DNA of 64,000 nt from Flavobacteriales bacterium (GCA_020635815.1 JACJZB010000004.1:186001-250000), one strand, 5' to 3'; numbered from the stretch's first letter, positions 18,387 to 27,680 are shown. Notes: generated from the sequence alone by a model not told the origin. Numbers and translations are program-made.

Positions 18387-19901
18387 ATGAAATTTAGCAT
18401 CTTAATTGTTTTTGTATTTTCTTCATTTTTATTATTCAGTCAAGAAGACAGTTTATTAAAAGAACACATCCAAAATCAAGAATTCGAATTACAAGATGAT
18501 GACCCAGTGTTAGTAATGATTGATAGTATAACTGTTTCTGGTTATTTTGAAGCATTAGGATTACACGACCATTTCGAGAAATCTACTAAATATGATTATG
18601 CCATCGATTCTGTACCTGAATTTGATAGCTTAACGTATGCTACTCGCTTTGCAAAATTAAATGCTAATTCCCCTTTTAGCTTGGTTTACAACAGCTATAC
18701 AAAAGGGTATGTAAATTTATATGCAAAACGTAGAAAAAAAACGACTGCTAAAATGTTAGGTTTGGCTCCTGTTTATTTTCCAATATTTGAAGAAAATTTA
18801 GATAAATATAATTTACCATTAGAGTTAAAATATTTAGCCATTGTAGAATCGGCATTAAATCCAAAAGCAAAATCGAGAGTTGGAGCTACAGGCTTGTGGC
18901 AGTTTATGTACCAAACCGGCAAAATGTATGATTTAAAAGTAACTTCTTATTATGATGAAAGAAGTGATGTATATAAATCTACCGATGCAGCCTGTAGATA
19001 TTTAAAAAAATTGCACAGTATGTATGACGATTGGGATTTGGCATTAGCAGCCTATAATTGCGGTCCAGGAAATGTAAATAAAGCAATTCGCCGTTCGGGC
19101 GGGAAAACATCTTATTGGGAAATAAGAAATTTTTTACCTCGAGAAACGAGAGGTTATGTTCCGGCTTTTATTGCTGTAAACTATGTGATGAATTATGCTG
19201 AGGAGCACAATATTAGTCCTGTAAAGCCTGATATTAGTTGTTTTAAGGTGGACACTGTTGGTGTTAAAGAACATTTATCTTTTGCACAACTTTCTGAAAC
19301 TTTAGAAATTCCTATGGAGTATTTAGAATATTTAAATCCAGCATACAAAAATAAATTTATTCCTGCCACTGAAGGAGCAATGACTTTGTGTTTGCCTTAT
19401 GAGAAGATGGGCGAATTTTTAACCAATGAGCAAGAAATTTATGCACATAAAACCTTACAAGATATAAAAGATAGCATAGCTGTTGCACAAAATAAAATGG
19501 TTGAACCAACAAGAGGAGACGCAATTGTTTATCGTGTTAAAAGTGGTGATGTATTAGGTAAAATTGCTGCAAAATATCATTGTAGGGTAAGTCAAATTAA
19601 GGATTGGAACAATTTACATAGTGATAGATTGAATATAGGACAGAAGTTGTACATCTATGCAAAACCAAGTTATGCTGCTCAAAATAAAAAGAAAGCTGAG
19701 GTAGATGCAGAAAAAAGAGCTTCAAAGACAATTTCTGATGGGAAATACGTTTATTATACCATAAAAGAGGGAGATAACTTATGGGATATTGCTAATAAAT
19801 ACGATGATGTTACCATTGATCAGATTATGGAGCTTAACCAAAATGTTGACACAAAGAATTTAAAGTTAGGAACTAAAATTAAAATAAAACCCGTTGGCTA
19901 G
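18387..19901 (+). CDS. Membrane-bound lytic murein transglycosylase with two LysM domains (MltD-like)
   Basis: This 504-residue protein has a signal peptide (residues 1-18, ending in LFSQ) without a lipobox. A lytic transglycosylase SLT domain spans about 130-260 with the catalytic Glu in IVESALNP, then GLWQFM and LALAAYNCGPGNV. Two LysM repeats follow near 384-430 (YRVKSGDVLGKIA) and 455-502 (YYTIKEGDNLWDIA), which bind peptidoglycan. It cuts glycan strands non-hydrolytically during wall turnover. The next gene overlaps its end by 8 bases, so they form an operon. The architecture matches MltD, though here the region between the SLT and LysM domains is longer. Confidence 0.92.
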   Translation: MKFSILIVFVFSSFLLFSQEDSLLKEHIQNQEFELQDDDPVLVMIDSITVSGYFEALGLHDHFEKSTKYDYAIDSVPEFDSLTYATRFAKLNANSPFSLVYNSYTKGYVNLYAKRRKKTTAKMLGLAPVYFPIFEENLDKYNLPLELKYLAIVESALNPKAKSRVGATGLWQFMYQTGKMYDLKVTSYYDERSDVYKSTDAACRYLKKLHSMYDDWDLALAAYNCGPGNVNKAIRRSGGKTSYWEIRNFLPRETRGYVPAFIAVNYVMNYAEEHNISPVKPDISCFKVDTVGVKEHLSFAQLSETLEIPMEYLEYLNPAYKNKFIPATEGAMTLCLPYEKMGEFLTNEQEIYAHKTLQDIKDSIAVAQNKMVEPTRGDAIVYRVKSGDVLGKIAAKYHCRVSQIKDWNNLHSDRLNIGQKLYIYAKPSYAAQNKKKAEVDAEKRASKTISDGKYVYYTIKEGDNLWDIANKYDDVTIDQIMELNQNVDTKNLKLGTKIKIKPVG

Positions 19902-20892
19902 ATTAATACAAATACTCTTTTTAATTGTTTCAGTTTCATTCTTTTCATGTGATGAAATTGACAAAATGAACGAAACTGTTTTACCAAGAGCTTCAGGTAA
20001 ATCGGGTGAATTATTAATTGTTTCAGATTCCGTATATTTTAACAACAAAACAGGGCAAGCTATAAAAGAAACGTTTACACAAACACAAGAGGGATTACCG
20101 CAACAAGAACCACTTTTTGATATTATTCATTTGCCTCATCGTTCATTTGCACAAATATTTAAAACCAACAGAAATATTGTAATTGTTGATATAAAACCAG
20201 AATACAAAAACAAATTATCAATCAATACAGAAGTATGGTCTAAAGATCAATTAATCGTTTCTGTAGAGGCTCCAAATGATAGTATAGCTGCAGAAACTAT
20301 TCGTAAAAACAGCAATGCCTTATTAGATTATTTTAATAGTAAAGAAAACGAAAGGCTACAATTAAAATATAGCCAAAACAAACCGAATCCTGTATCCAAA
20401 CAAATTAGAACACAATTTCATTTCGATTTAAAAATTGATGATTTATATCGTGTAGCAAAACGTACTGTCGATTTTTTATGGATACGAAAAGAAAAACTGG
20501 TAGGAGAACATCCTGTTAGTCAGGGATTAATTATTTACACTTACCCATACGTTAGTGATTCAACTTTTGATGTTGCTAATTTAGTTGCGAAACGAAATGA
20601 GTTTACAAAAAATGTACAAGGAACTTCTGAGGGAACTTTTATGCAGAGTTATGCAGAGTTTGTTCCAAAAGAAAAAGAAATAAACTTAAATGGAATGTAT
20701 GCAAAAGAATTACGTGGATTATGGCATGTAAAAGGCGATTTTATGGGAGGTCCATTTATCAATTATACATTTGTTGATGAAAAAAGAAACCAAGTAATAA
20801 CTGTAGATGGTTATGTTTACTGTCCTCGATTTGACAAAAGAGAATACCTTAGAGAGCTTGAGGCTTATATCTTGTCGATAAAGCTAAATTAA
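19894..20892 (+). CDS. DUF4837 family lipoprotein
   Basis: This 332-residue protein has a TTG start inside the last codons of the transglycosylase gene. The start is supported by the perfect lipoprotein signal it creates (LIQILFLIVSVSFFSC). The conserved region includes LPRASGKSGELLIVSD and the C-terminal LRGLWHVKGDFMGGPF, both typical of DUF4837. This is a family of unknown function that is restricted largely to Bacteroidota and often lies next to wall genes. Translational coupling to the LysM transglycosylase suggests a role at the outer membrane or wall. It converges with the next gene and overlaps it by 4 bases. Confidence 0.85.
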   Translation: MARLIQILFLIVSVSFFSCDEIDKMNETVLPRASGKSGELLIVSDSVYFNNKTGQAIKETFTQTQEGLPQQEPLFDIIHLPHRSFAQIFKTNRNIVIVDIKPEYKNKLSINTEVWSKDQLIVSVEAPNDSIAAETIRKNSNALLDYFNSKENERLQLKYSQNKPNPVSKQIRTQFHFDLKIDDLYRVAKRTVDFLWIRKEKLVGEHPVSQGLIIYTYPYVSDSTFDVANLVAKRNEFTKNVQGTSEGTFMQSYAEFVPKEKEINLNGMYAKELRGLWHVKGDFMGGPFINYTFVDEKRNQVITVDGYVYCPRFDKREYLRELEAYILSIKLN

Positions 20893-22139
20893 CTAGCTTT
20901 TTCTGCTAATAATTGCTCTATAAATATATTTGTCTCAGTAGTATATCTCGTGTAGTAATTCCCTGTTCCAGGACCATAAAACCCCGTTCTAATTTTTCTA
21001 ACCTTACCAGTTCTATCTATAAAAATAGAAGTAGGGTAAGACATGATATGATTTAACATTGGTAGTGCTTTTGCAGCATCAATTTTATTTGCGGTACCAG
21101 CAATTACGAAATCATACTCTGCTTTATAAAATTCAGTTATTCTTTTAATCGATTCTTTTGAATTTTCAAATTCATCAGTTTTGTCAAAAGATAATGCAAT
21201 GATTTCTAAACCATCTTTGTGGTGTTTATTATAAAGTTCAACTAAATATTTGGTTTCGTCTTTACAATTTGGACACCACGGCCCCATAATATTAACAATT
21301 ACAACTTTGTTTTTATACTTTTCATCAGTTAAAGAAATACTATCACCATTTATGTTTGGAAATGTAAAGGCTAAGCCATCATATCCATCTTTAATAAAAG
21401 TTAAAGAATCAGGATTTGTTAGTTCAAAAGATTCGTTTCTTGCTGCTGCCCATGGTTCCTCCCAATGGTTTCCTGACCAAAAAACTCCTTCTAAAGTTCC
21501 ATTAATTAAAGCTCCTTTAAAAAGGAAAGCATGTGAGCCATCAAAAGTTGAGAGATATAAATTATTATTATACATGTTTCCTTCAAGATAACGATAATCA
21601 CCAGTTTCAGTCATAAATGTACCAGTAACATAATTATCAACCTGTTCAAAATATCCAATAGCCTTGTAGTGGTCAGGAGTACCTTTGCTAAAATCTACTT
21701 CCCATTTACCTGAAATATTTTCATGATGGTCATTTAATTTTTCAGGTTGCTGAAAACGATCTTTAACACCAAATTGAGCAGTAAAAGGTATTTTATAATC
21801 TTTATTTTCTTTATACCAAAAGCCCTTCATTTCGCGAGCATTTATAATTTCTCCTTCAAACCAAGTGTTAAAAACAGGGTCTTTAATTTTAATTTTATTC
21901 CCATTAATTGTGATGTTCGTAATAGCTATCACTTCTTTGGCATTAATGATATTGATGTTAAAAGTAGAATCAGCTTTGTTTAATACAAAATCTACAGGAA
22001 GCGTATTATTGTCTGTTATATGTAGTTTAAGTTGCCAATTTCCTTCAACTAAAAGAGATGACGTTTTTTCCTTTGTTTCGGAACAGCTAAGAAAAGACAT
22101 AAAGGATATGAGTATGTAAATATATTTGGTTAATTTCAT
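20889..22139 (-). CDS. TlpA-like thioredoxin-fold lipoprotein
   Basis: This 416-residue protein has a lipoprotein signal (SFLSC lipobox). The N-terminal ~230 residues are beta-rich and resemble the DUF4369-type domains of Bacteroidota thiol-disulfide proteins. The C-terminal part is a redoxin domain with the active-site WCPNC near residue 290 and a cis-Pro loop (YPTSIFIDRTGKV). It probably reduces or oxidises disulfides at the cell envelope. It converges on the DUF4837 gene with overlapping stop codons and no room for a terminator between them. Confidence 0.88.
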   Translation of the reverse strand: MKLTKYIYILISFMSFLSCSETKEKTSSLLVEGNWQLKLHITDNNTLPVDFVLNKADSTFNINIINAKEVIAITNITINGNKIKIKDPVFNTWFEGEIINAREMKGFWYKENKDYKIPFTAQFGVKDRFQQPEKLNDHHENISGKWEVDFSKGTPDHYKAIGYFEQVDNYVTGTFMTETGDYRYLEGNMYNNNLYLSTFDGSHAFLFKGALINGTLEGVFWSGNHWEEPWAAARNESFELTNPDSLTFIKDGYDGLAFTFPNINGDSISLTDEKYKNKVVIVNIMGPWCPNCKDETKYLVELYNKHHKDGLEIIALSFDKTDEFENSKESIKRITEFYKAEYDFVIAGTANKIDAAKALPMLNHIMSYPTSIFIDRTGKVRKIRTGFYGPGTGNYYTRYTTETNIFIEQLLAEKAS

Positions 22140-22261
22140 AATTAGCGAAAGTAATCAAAAACTAGAATATCATTAAACAACCAAACTTTTAGTTATTAAG
22201 AATCATTTAACAAAGTTCTATATTCAAATTTTATTAGTTTTACCAAATAAAATTTTATACA

Positions 22262-23320
22262 ATGAAAGGATTTTTCTCAATAATATGTTCATTTTTAGTA
22301 ATAGCAGTATTTGGGCAAATACCAGCTTATTATAATAATGTGAACCTGACTTTAACTGGAATGGCATTAAAAGCTGAGTTGTCAAATAAAATTACGACTA
22401 CACATACTAATCAAATTAGTTATTCTAATGTATGGACTGTTTTAGAACAAACAGATTTAGATCCTACTAATTCTAATAATGTATTATTGCTTTATGGTTA
22501 TGATGATAATGATGGTTCAGCAATAACAGATAGAACTAGAAGTAAATCTCAGCAAGGTGGAAATGTTGGAGATTGGAATAGAGAACATACTTATGCTCAA
22601 TCGTTAGCAACACCAAGTATGAACACATCAAGCCCTAACGCAGGTACTGATGCACACCATATAAGAGCTTCGGACGTGCAAATGAACGGGAATAGAGGTA
22701 ATCGATTGTTTGCAGCTGGTTCTGGAAATGCCGGTAATGCTGGTGCAAATTGGTATCCTGGAGATGAGTGGAAAGGAGATGTTGCCAGAATGATGATGTA
22801 TATGTATTTACGATATCCTTCGCAGTGTCCACCAAATGATGTTGGGGTTGGTACTTCAGTAGCAATAGACCCTGATATGATAGAGCTATTTTTAGATTGG
22901 AATGCTGAAGATACTGTTTCTACTTATGAAACCAATCGAAATAATCTTTTAGAAGGAATACAGGGAAATAGAAATCCATTTATTGATAATCCTTATTTGG
23001 CTACCATTATTTGGAGTGGTACTGTAGCTCAAGATAAATGGAATATGACAACTACAATTAATGAAAATGAGTTTAGCAATAAGTTTACTATTTACCCTAA
23101 TCCATCATCAGATTATGTAAAAGTATTGTTTAATGATAATGAAACTCACACAAATGAGATGTTAGTTGTTTATGCTATTAATGGTAAAAAGGTTACTCAA
23201 TTTACAGATGACCAATTAAGTCATAATGAAGTTTTAGTTAATGATTTGCCTCAAGGCATATATATCTTTAAATATCAAACGGAAAAAAATACAGTAACCA
23301 AGAAAGTAGTTATAAACTAA
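22262..23320 (+). CDS. Secreted endonuclease I with T9SS sorting domain
   Basis: This 352-residue protein has a signal peptide (ending AVFGQ). An endonuclease I (EndA/NucM) domain spans about 20-260, with the WNREHTYAQS active site (catalytic His) and DAHHIRASD. The last ~75 residues form a T9SS type A sorting domain (FTIYPNPSSDYVKV, then LPQGIYIFKYQTE, ending KKVVIN). It should be exported by Sec, then moved through the T9SS to the surface or medium, where it degrades nucleic acids, likely for phosphate or nucleotide supply. A strong terminator follows directly. Purine salvage (punA) in the same window is consistent with nucleic-acid use but not evidence of a pathway. Confidence 0.92.
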   Translation: MKGFFSIICSFLVIAVFGQIPAYYNNVNLTLTGMALKAELSNKITTTHTNQISYSNVWTVLEQTDLDPTNSNNVLLLYGYDDNDGSAITDRTRSKSQQGGNVGDWNREHTYAQSLATPSMNTSSPNAGTDAHHIRASDVQMNGNRGNRLFAAGSGNAGNAGANWYPGDEWKGDVARMMMYMYLRYPSQCPPNDVGVGTSVAIDPDMIELFLDWNAEDTVSTYETNRNNLLEGIQGNRNPFIDNPYLATIIWSGTVAQDKWNMTTTINENEFSNKFTIYPNPSSDYVKVLFNDNETHTNEMLVVYAINGKKVTQFTDDQLSHNEVLVNDLPQGIYIFKYQTEKNTVTKKVVIN

Positions 23321-23352
23321 AACAGCCCCGATGTCTTCGGGGCTGTTTTTTA
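23321..23352 (+). terminator. Intrinsic terminator
   Basis: Arms AACAGCCCCGA (23321-23331) and TCGGGGCTGTT (23337-23347) have a 5-base loop and a following T run. It starts right after the endonuclease stop codon and can also act on the converging yceI-like gene. Confidence 0.92.
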
Positions 23353-23367
23353 TGCTTAAAGAGCTAC

Positions 23368-23952
23368 TTATTTAGCAGCAATTTTAAATTTGATAATGAA
23401 CTCATCATTAATCATTTTATCTCCTAAACCTTCAAAAAACTTACCAGAACCATATTTTATATCATATAAAGTTCTATCAACTTTTAATTCTGCAAAAGCA
23501 GCAAATTTTCCATCTTTCATTTCGTTTGTAGATTCAAAAGTTATAGGGTGAGTTATCCCTTTTATTGTTAAATCTCCAGTTATTGTTGATTTTCCTTCTT
23601 TTCCAGGTACAACTTTAGTTATTACAAAGGTTGCTGTATTATTGGCTTCAACATTAAAAAAATCAGGAGATTCTAAGTGCTTTTTTAACTTCTCTGCCCA
23701 TTCGCCTTCTAGGTCGGTAACAATAATACTAGTCATGTCAATAACTATTGTTCCCTTTTCTAGGTTTCCGTCATGAAAGGATAAATTACCTTCTTTTATA
23801 GCAATAGTACCTTCATGTTGTCCAGTAACTTTTTTACCAATCCACTCTACAGAACTTACTTTTGTATCAATTTTTTTTTCATCATGATTATGTGCATTAA
23901 CCGTTAAGCAGCTAATGGCTAAAACTGTAATGCTTAATAATAATTTTCTCAT
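23368..23952 (-). CDS. YceI-family periplasmic protein
   Basis: This 194-residue protein has a signal peptide (ending VNAHN). The rest fits the YceI lipocalin-like barrel: SSVEWIGKKVTGQHEGTI, DMTSIIVTDLEG, HLESPDFFNVE, GDLTIKGITHPI and the DRTLYDIKYGSG end. YceI proteins bind isoprenoid-type lipids in the periplasm, and many are induced by stress. It converges with the endonuclease gene and shares its terminator. Its promoter carries an 18-base perfect palindrome, which suggests a dedicated repressor. Confidence 0.92.
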   Translation of the reverse strand: MRKLLLSITVLAISCLTVNAHNHDEKKIDTKVSSVEWIGKKVTGQHEGTIAIKEGNLSFHDGNLEKGTIVIDMTSIIVTDLEGEWAEKLKKHLESPDFFNVEANNTATFVITKVVPGKEGKSTITGDLTIKGITHPITFESTNEMKDGKFAAFAELKVDRTLYDIKYGSGKFFEGLGDKMINDEFIIKFKIAAK

Positions 23953-23977
23953 TGTATAAATTTTTAAGTTAATAATG

Positions 23978-23999
23978 CAAATATATGTATATACATATA
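23978..23999 (-). promoter_or_regulatory. yceI promoter -7 element overlapped by a perfect palindrome
   Basis: The minus strand reads TATATTTG (23985-23978), a consensus -7 element about 25 bases before the yceI-like start codon. It overlaps the perfect 18-base palindrome TATATGTATATACATATA (23982-23999). That placement is where a repressor would block transcription, but the palindrome is AT-rich and could be chance. Confidence 0.5.
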
Positions 24000-24036
24000 A
24001 TGTTTATACATTTTAACAAAAAATTAACGCAAAAAA

Positions 24037-24363
24037 TTACTTAGCAGTAATTTTTTTCTTCCACACTTGGTATTTGTAAACAGTTTGGGTAGAATCTATA
24101 TAATAAATATGTTCAATATCAAAAACCTTGGAAGGTTTAATTGTTGTGTCTAGTTCTGGGTTTTTATTGCCAAAATATTCTTCTCTAACGGTATAAATAT
24201 AAATTTCGTAGTCAGGATAAACTTTAATTGTTTTAGCTATTCCTTTTTCTGCAATTAGCTGATTTTTATGTTTTCCTACATAAGGGCTTAAATAAGTTTG
24301 CGGCCCTTTAGGTGAGCAGCCCATTATGGTTGCGATTAGTATAAAAGTAGCGAAATACTTCAT
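24037..24363 (-). CDS. Small hypothetical lipoprotein
   Basis: This 108-residue protein has a lipobox (IMGCS) at about residue 16. The mature part has short aromatic beta strands (PDYEIYIYTVREEYFG, IEHIYYIDSTQTVYKYQVW) and a lysine-rich end. No domain is recognised; the size and strands recall small SmpA/OmlA-like folds, but without their motifs this is only a resemblance. It lies downstream of the CvpA gene on the same strand with a 32-base gap, so probably shares its transcript. Confidence 0.6.
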   Translation of the reverse strand: MKYFATFILIATIMGCSPKGPQTYLSPYVGKHKNQLIAEKGIAKTIKVYPDYEIYIYTVREEYFGNKNPELDTTIKPSKVFDIEHIYYIDSTQTVYKYQVWKKKITAK

Positions 24364-24395
24364 ATCGATAAAGATAACAAATTACATGAATTATT

Positions 24396-24920
24396 TTAAT
24401 TCGTTAGCAATGTTTTAGTTACCTCATCTGTATTGATGTGTAAATCTTTCAGTCCTGGAATAAATATTTGAGCTACTTTACTAATGGGGTGATATAAAAG
24501 TGATGAATTTTGCATTTCTTCATCAATAAATGGAACTTGTTCATTAATTACTCCAACCAAATTAATGATTACACTTAAAATTAATGCAAATTTTAAGCAA
24601 CCAAAAACTAATCCTGCAATTCGGTTTACAAACCCCAATGCTACCATTTTTATAACCTTTTGTAAAAGTTTAGCAATAGTAAATACAGCTATTACTATTG
24701 CAATAAAAGTTACAGCAAACGATATTAAAGGCATTAATTTTTCAGAAATATCGAAAAGTTGACTTAAGTATTCAGCCGACACAGACGAAAATTTAACCCC
24801 TCCCCAAATGCCAAGTCCTAAAGCAATTAAAGATGCAATTTCAATTACAAAACCTTTTGAATAGCCTTTATATGCTCCCCAAAGTAATGGAATGATGAAT
24901 ATGATGTCGAAATAATTCAT
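24396..24920 (-). CDS. CvpA-family membrane protein
   Basis: This 174-residue protein has four hydrophobic segments beginning with the CvpA-type start NYFDIIFIIPLLWGAYKGYSKGFVIE. The family is linked to colicin V production in E. coli and, in many bacteria, to envelope and growth effects; its exact function is not settled. The conserved GxxxGxxxG-like region (ALGLGIWGG) follows helix 2. It is the first gene of a two-gene minus-strand unit with the small lipoprotein. Confidence 0.85.
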   Translation of the reverse strand: MNYFDIIFIIPLLWGAYKGYSKGFVIEIASLIALGLGIWGGVKFSSVSAEYLSQLFDISEKLMPLISFAVTFIAIVIAVFTIAKLLQKVIKMVALGFVNRIAGLVFGCLKFALILSVIINLVGVINEQVPFIDEEMQNSSLLYHPISKVAQIFIPGLKDLHINTDEVTKTLLTN

Positions 24921-25010
24921 TATTCAAATCTACTCGAGTTATTTGTGAGCTATAAGGTTTAGGATATATTTTTATTAAAAGTGAAATGTTTATACCATGG
25001 ATAATGTTAT

Positions 25011-25018
25011 TAATTTTG
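25011..25018 (+). promoter_or_regulatory. Promoter -7 element abutting a start codon
   Basis: TAATTTTG matches the TAnnTTTG consensus and ends 4 bases before the ATG at 25023. The transcript would start at or almost at the start codon. Confidence 0.5.
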
Positions 25019-25022
25019 CACT

Positions 25023-25355
25023 ATGGATATAGATGTAAATATTGAATGGGTAAAAGTACAGTTAATGGTAAGAAAGAAGTTTGAGGAAATCTTAGACATT
25101 CAATCTATCTTATTTATTATCGGGCTACAAGAATTAGGAATGAATTACCAAGAATTTAAAAAAGAACAAAAGATAGATATTATTCATATAGGTGTTTGTA
25201 CTGTTTTAATGCCTTTTGGATATTATAAAAAAATTGGACTTGATAATGATGGATGGCCACATTTTAAAAATGTAAAAAAAATCCCCAACACAGTGGTTGG
25301 GGAAGAACAAGATTTGCTTATAAAAAGAGCAATTATAAAGTATTTTAATTTGTAG
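25023..25355 (+). CDS. Conserved hypothetical protein
   Basis: This 110-residue soluble protein has no signal peptide. It begins with a predicted helix (EWVKVQLMVRKKFEEILDIQSILFIIGLQELG), then a FKKEQKIDIIHIGVCTVL strand-helix region and a GYYKKIGLDNDGWPHF segment. I do not recognise a domain, but the composition and codon use fit a real gene, and it has a consensus -7 element directly before the ATG. It stands alone between the CvpA unit and a converging lipoprotein gene, which begins its stop codon at the very next base. Confidence 0.65.
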   Translation: MDIDVNIEWVKVQLMVRKKFEEILDIQSILFIIGLQELGMNYQEFKKEQKIDIIHIGVCTVLMPFGYYKKIGLDNDGWPHFKNVKKIPNTVVGEEQDLLIKRAIIKYFNL

Positions 25356-25778
25356 TTACTTTACTTCTACAGTTTCATTGTAGTCATTATCTTTACTACG
25401 TTGTCTTACCGATTCAATTTTTACTACTTTATGACCACTTAATGAGTCTGTTTGAGTAATAACTCCTCCCATACCATCTTCTACTTGAGTTGTTCTATAA
25501 TATTTTACATCAACATCTAAAACAGCAGAAAATTTAAAATCGAAACTAACCTGACCAGCGGCATCAGTTGTTCCTGTTTTATCCATTTCTTCCTCATTTA
25601 CAACATTCCCATCTGCTTCATCACTAGGCCAAGCATGTACAGTAGCTCCAGCAGCAGGAACGCCTAGCTCATCTACAACTGTTATGTTTAAAGTAGGAGT
25701 TCGCTCTTTCGCACAAGAAAATGCACCTATCACTAATGTTACAAGCAATGCTGTTTTAAAGGTAAAATTGCGTTTCAT
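25356..25778 (-). CDS. Lipoprotein with a transthyretin-like beta domain
   Basis: This 140-residue protein has a lipobox (GAFSC). The mature part looks like a single carboxypeptidase-regulatory/transthyretin-like domain: TLNITVVDELGVPAAGATVHAW, an acidic loop, then GTTDAAGQVSFDF. Such domains often act as structural modules in surface lipoproteins. No enzymatic motif is visible. It converges on the 25023 gene with no gap, so no terminator fits between them. The fold assignment is a pattern match by eye. Confidence 0.65.
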   Translation of the reverse strand: MKRNFTFKTALLVTLVIGAFSCAKERTPTLNITVVDELGVPAAGATVHAWPSDEADGNVVNEEEMDKTGTTDAAGQVSFDFKFSAVLDVDVKYYRTTQVEDGMGGVITQTDSLSGHKVVKIESVRQRSKDNDYNETVEVK

Positions 25779-25854
25779 AGGTTAAATATTTAAAAACTCA
25801 AAAAAGCTAATCGTTTAAATTGTTAGTTTTGTAATTAACAAATATAATAATAAA

Positions 25855-26550
25855 ATGTTGATAAAGAAATTATTTTATATAACCTTATTAGCTGTATCGC
25901 TGCTAGTTAGCGGAGTTGTAATTGGTCAAAATAAATCTAAACAAGCTAAGGTTTTAATCTCTACAGAGTTTGGAGATATTAAAATTGCGTTATATAACGA
26001 AACACCACAACATAGAGATAACTTTATAAAGCTAGTAAAATCGAAATTTTATGATGGTACATTGTTTCATCGTGTGATGAATGAATTTATGATACAAGGT
26101 GGTGATCCAGAATCTAAAACCGCTAAAGAAGGTGCATTGTTAGGAGATGGAGATGTGGGATACACTATTCCAGGAGAATTTAATTCATCACTTATACATA
26201 AAAAAGGGGTGTTAGCAGCTGCTCGCGAACCAGATAACATTAACCCAACAAAGGCTTCATCTGGTTGTCAGTTTTATATTGTAGAAGGACGAACTTTTAC
26301 AAAAGCTGAAGTTGACAAAATATTAAAAGGGAAAAATTCGAGGAGAGAAGACCCTATTACTTATACCGAGGAGCAGTATAAAATTTATGAAACGATTGGA
26401 GGTTCGCCACATTTAGATATGGATTATACTGTTTTTGGAGAAGTATTAGAAGGTATGGATGTTGTTGATAAAATTACTGAAGCAGAAACAGATAAAAGAA
26501 ACAGGCCGACTAAAGATATTAAAATGACTATTAAAATAGTTAAAAAATAA
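25855..26550 (+). CDS. Secreted peptidylprolyl isomerase (cyclophilin)
   Basis: This 231-residue protein has a signal peptide ending near residue 25 (VVIGQ). The cyclophilin domain shows the catalytic Arg in FHRVMNEFMIQGGDP, the SGCQFYIVEG strand and the DYTVFGEVLEGMDVVDKI end. An extra charged loop (about residues 140-180) interrupts the fold, as is common in Bacteroidota cyclophilins. It speeds proline isomerisation of proteins in the periplasm. pheS follows after 2 bases on the same strand, so the two are an operon. Confidence 0.92.
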   Translation: MLIKKLFYITLLAVSLLVSGVVIGQNKSKQAKVLISTEFGDIKIALYNETPQHRDNFIKLVKSKFYDGTLFHRVMNEFMIQGGDPESKTAKEGALLGDGDVGYTIPGEFNSSLIHKKGVLAAAREPDNINPTKASSGCQFYIVEGRTFTKAEVDKILKGKNSRREDPITYTEEQYKIYETIGGSPHLDMDYTVFGEVLEGMDVVDKITEAETDKRNRPTKDIKMTIKIVKK

Positions 26551-26552
26551 GG

Positions 26553-27575
26553 ATGAAAGAAAAGATAGCAGAACTCTTAAACGAGGTTGAACAATTTAAA
26601 GCAGATAGCCCAGAACAAATTGAGGCTTTCAGAATAAAAATTCTAGGTAGTAAAGGAGTTTTAAAAGATTTGTTTGCTGATTTCAAAACCGTTCCAAACG
26701 AGCAAAAAAAAGAAGTAGGACAGCTAATTAATGAGTTAAAAGAAAAAGCTCAAGATAAAATTAATGAGTTAAAAAGTAGCCTAACCTCTACTAATGATAA
26801 AGTTGATGACATTGATTTAACTAGACCCGGTTATCCAACTCCTTTAGGAAGTCGTCATCCAATATCATTAGTAAGAAAAGAGATTATAGATATTTTTTCA
26901 CGTATAGGGTTTACAGTTTCTGAAGGGCCAGAAATTGAGGACGATTGGCATAACTTCTCAGCGTTAAATTTTCCGCCAGAACACCCTGCAAGAGATATGC
27001 AGGATACTTTTTTTGTGAAGTCTGACGATAAGGAAATGGCATTAAGAACACATACTTCATCTGTTCAAGTGCGTATTATGGAAAACTCAAGACCTCCAAT
27101 AAGAACCTTGTCGCCAGGGCGAGTTTATCGTAATGAAGCAATTTCTGCTCGGGCACATTGTTTTTTCCATCAAGTAGAAGGTTTATACATTGCTGAAAAT
27201 GTTTCGTTTGCCGATTTAAAACAAACACTTTTATATTTTGCCAAAGAGATGTTTGGCGAAAAAACTGAAATAAGATTAAGACCTTCATACTTCCCTTTTA
27301 CGGAGCCAAGTGCAGAAATGGATGTATCATGTTCGGTTTGTAATAGTAAAGGCTGTAACGTGTGTAAATACACCGGTTTTTTAGAAATTTTAGGTTGTGG
27401 AATGGTTGACCCAAGTGTATTGGAAAATTGTGGAATTGATAGCAAAAAATATTCTGGTTTTGCCTTTGGAATGGGGGTAGAACGAATAGCGATGCTAAAA
27501 TATAAAATAAACGATTTGCGTCTTTACTCGGAAGGAGATATCCGATTTTTAGAACAGTTTAAATCAGCTTTTTAG
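26553..27575 (+). CDS. pheS: Phenylalanine-tRNA ligase alpha subunit
   Basis: This 340-residue protein has the usual PheS length. An N-terminal coiled coil (about 1-90) is followed by the class II catalytic core with DLTRPGYPTPLGSRHP, FSEGPEIEDDWHNF-like motif 1, the TLSPGRVYRNE motif 2 region, FTEPSAEMDV, and GFAFGMGVERIAMLKY motif 3. Four cysteines (CSVCNSKGCNVC) form a likely structural metal site present in some bacterial PheS. It charges tRNA-Phe together with PheT, which is not in this window. A terminator and then an IS element follow. Confidence 0.95.
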   Translation: MKEKIAELLNEVEQFKADSPEQIEAFRIKILGSKGVLKDLFADFKTVPNEQKKEVGQLINELKEKAQDKINELKSSLTSTNDKVDDIDLTRPGYPTPLGSRHPISLVRKEIIDIFSRIGFTVSEGPEIEDDWHNFSALNFPPEHPARDMQDTFFVKSDDKEMALRTHTSSVQVRIMENSRPPIRTLSPGRVYRNEAISARAHCFFHQVEGLYIAENVSFADLKQTLLYFAKEMFGEKTEIRLRPSYFPFTEPSAEMDVSCSVCNSKGCNVCKYTGFLEILGCGMVDPSVLENCGIDSKKYSGFAFGMGVERIAMLKYKINDLRLYSEGDIRFLEQFKSAF

Positions 27576-27597
27576 AAAAATAGCATTACATAAAATT

Positions 27598-27628
27598 AAA
27601 AAAGCCACTATATTTTAGTGGCTTTTTT
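27598..27628 (+). terminator. Intrinsic terminator after pheS
   Basis: Arms AAAAAAGCCACTA (27598-27610) and TAGTGGCTTTTTT (27616-27628) form a 13-base stem with a 5-base loop and a T run. The second IS begins 11 bases further on, so the pheS terminator was left in place. Confidence 0.9.
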
Positions 27629-27680
27629 TATGTTGGCAATGTCCCGTCCTGAAATAAGTTGACACAAAATCGACTTATTG

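Noticed and set aside
21250..22119. Three plus-strand frames opposite the thioredoxin-like gene
   Set aside because: They carry no domains and conflict with a well-supported gene with a lipobox and WCPNC motif.
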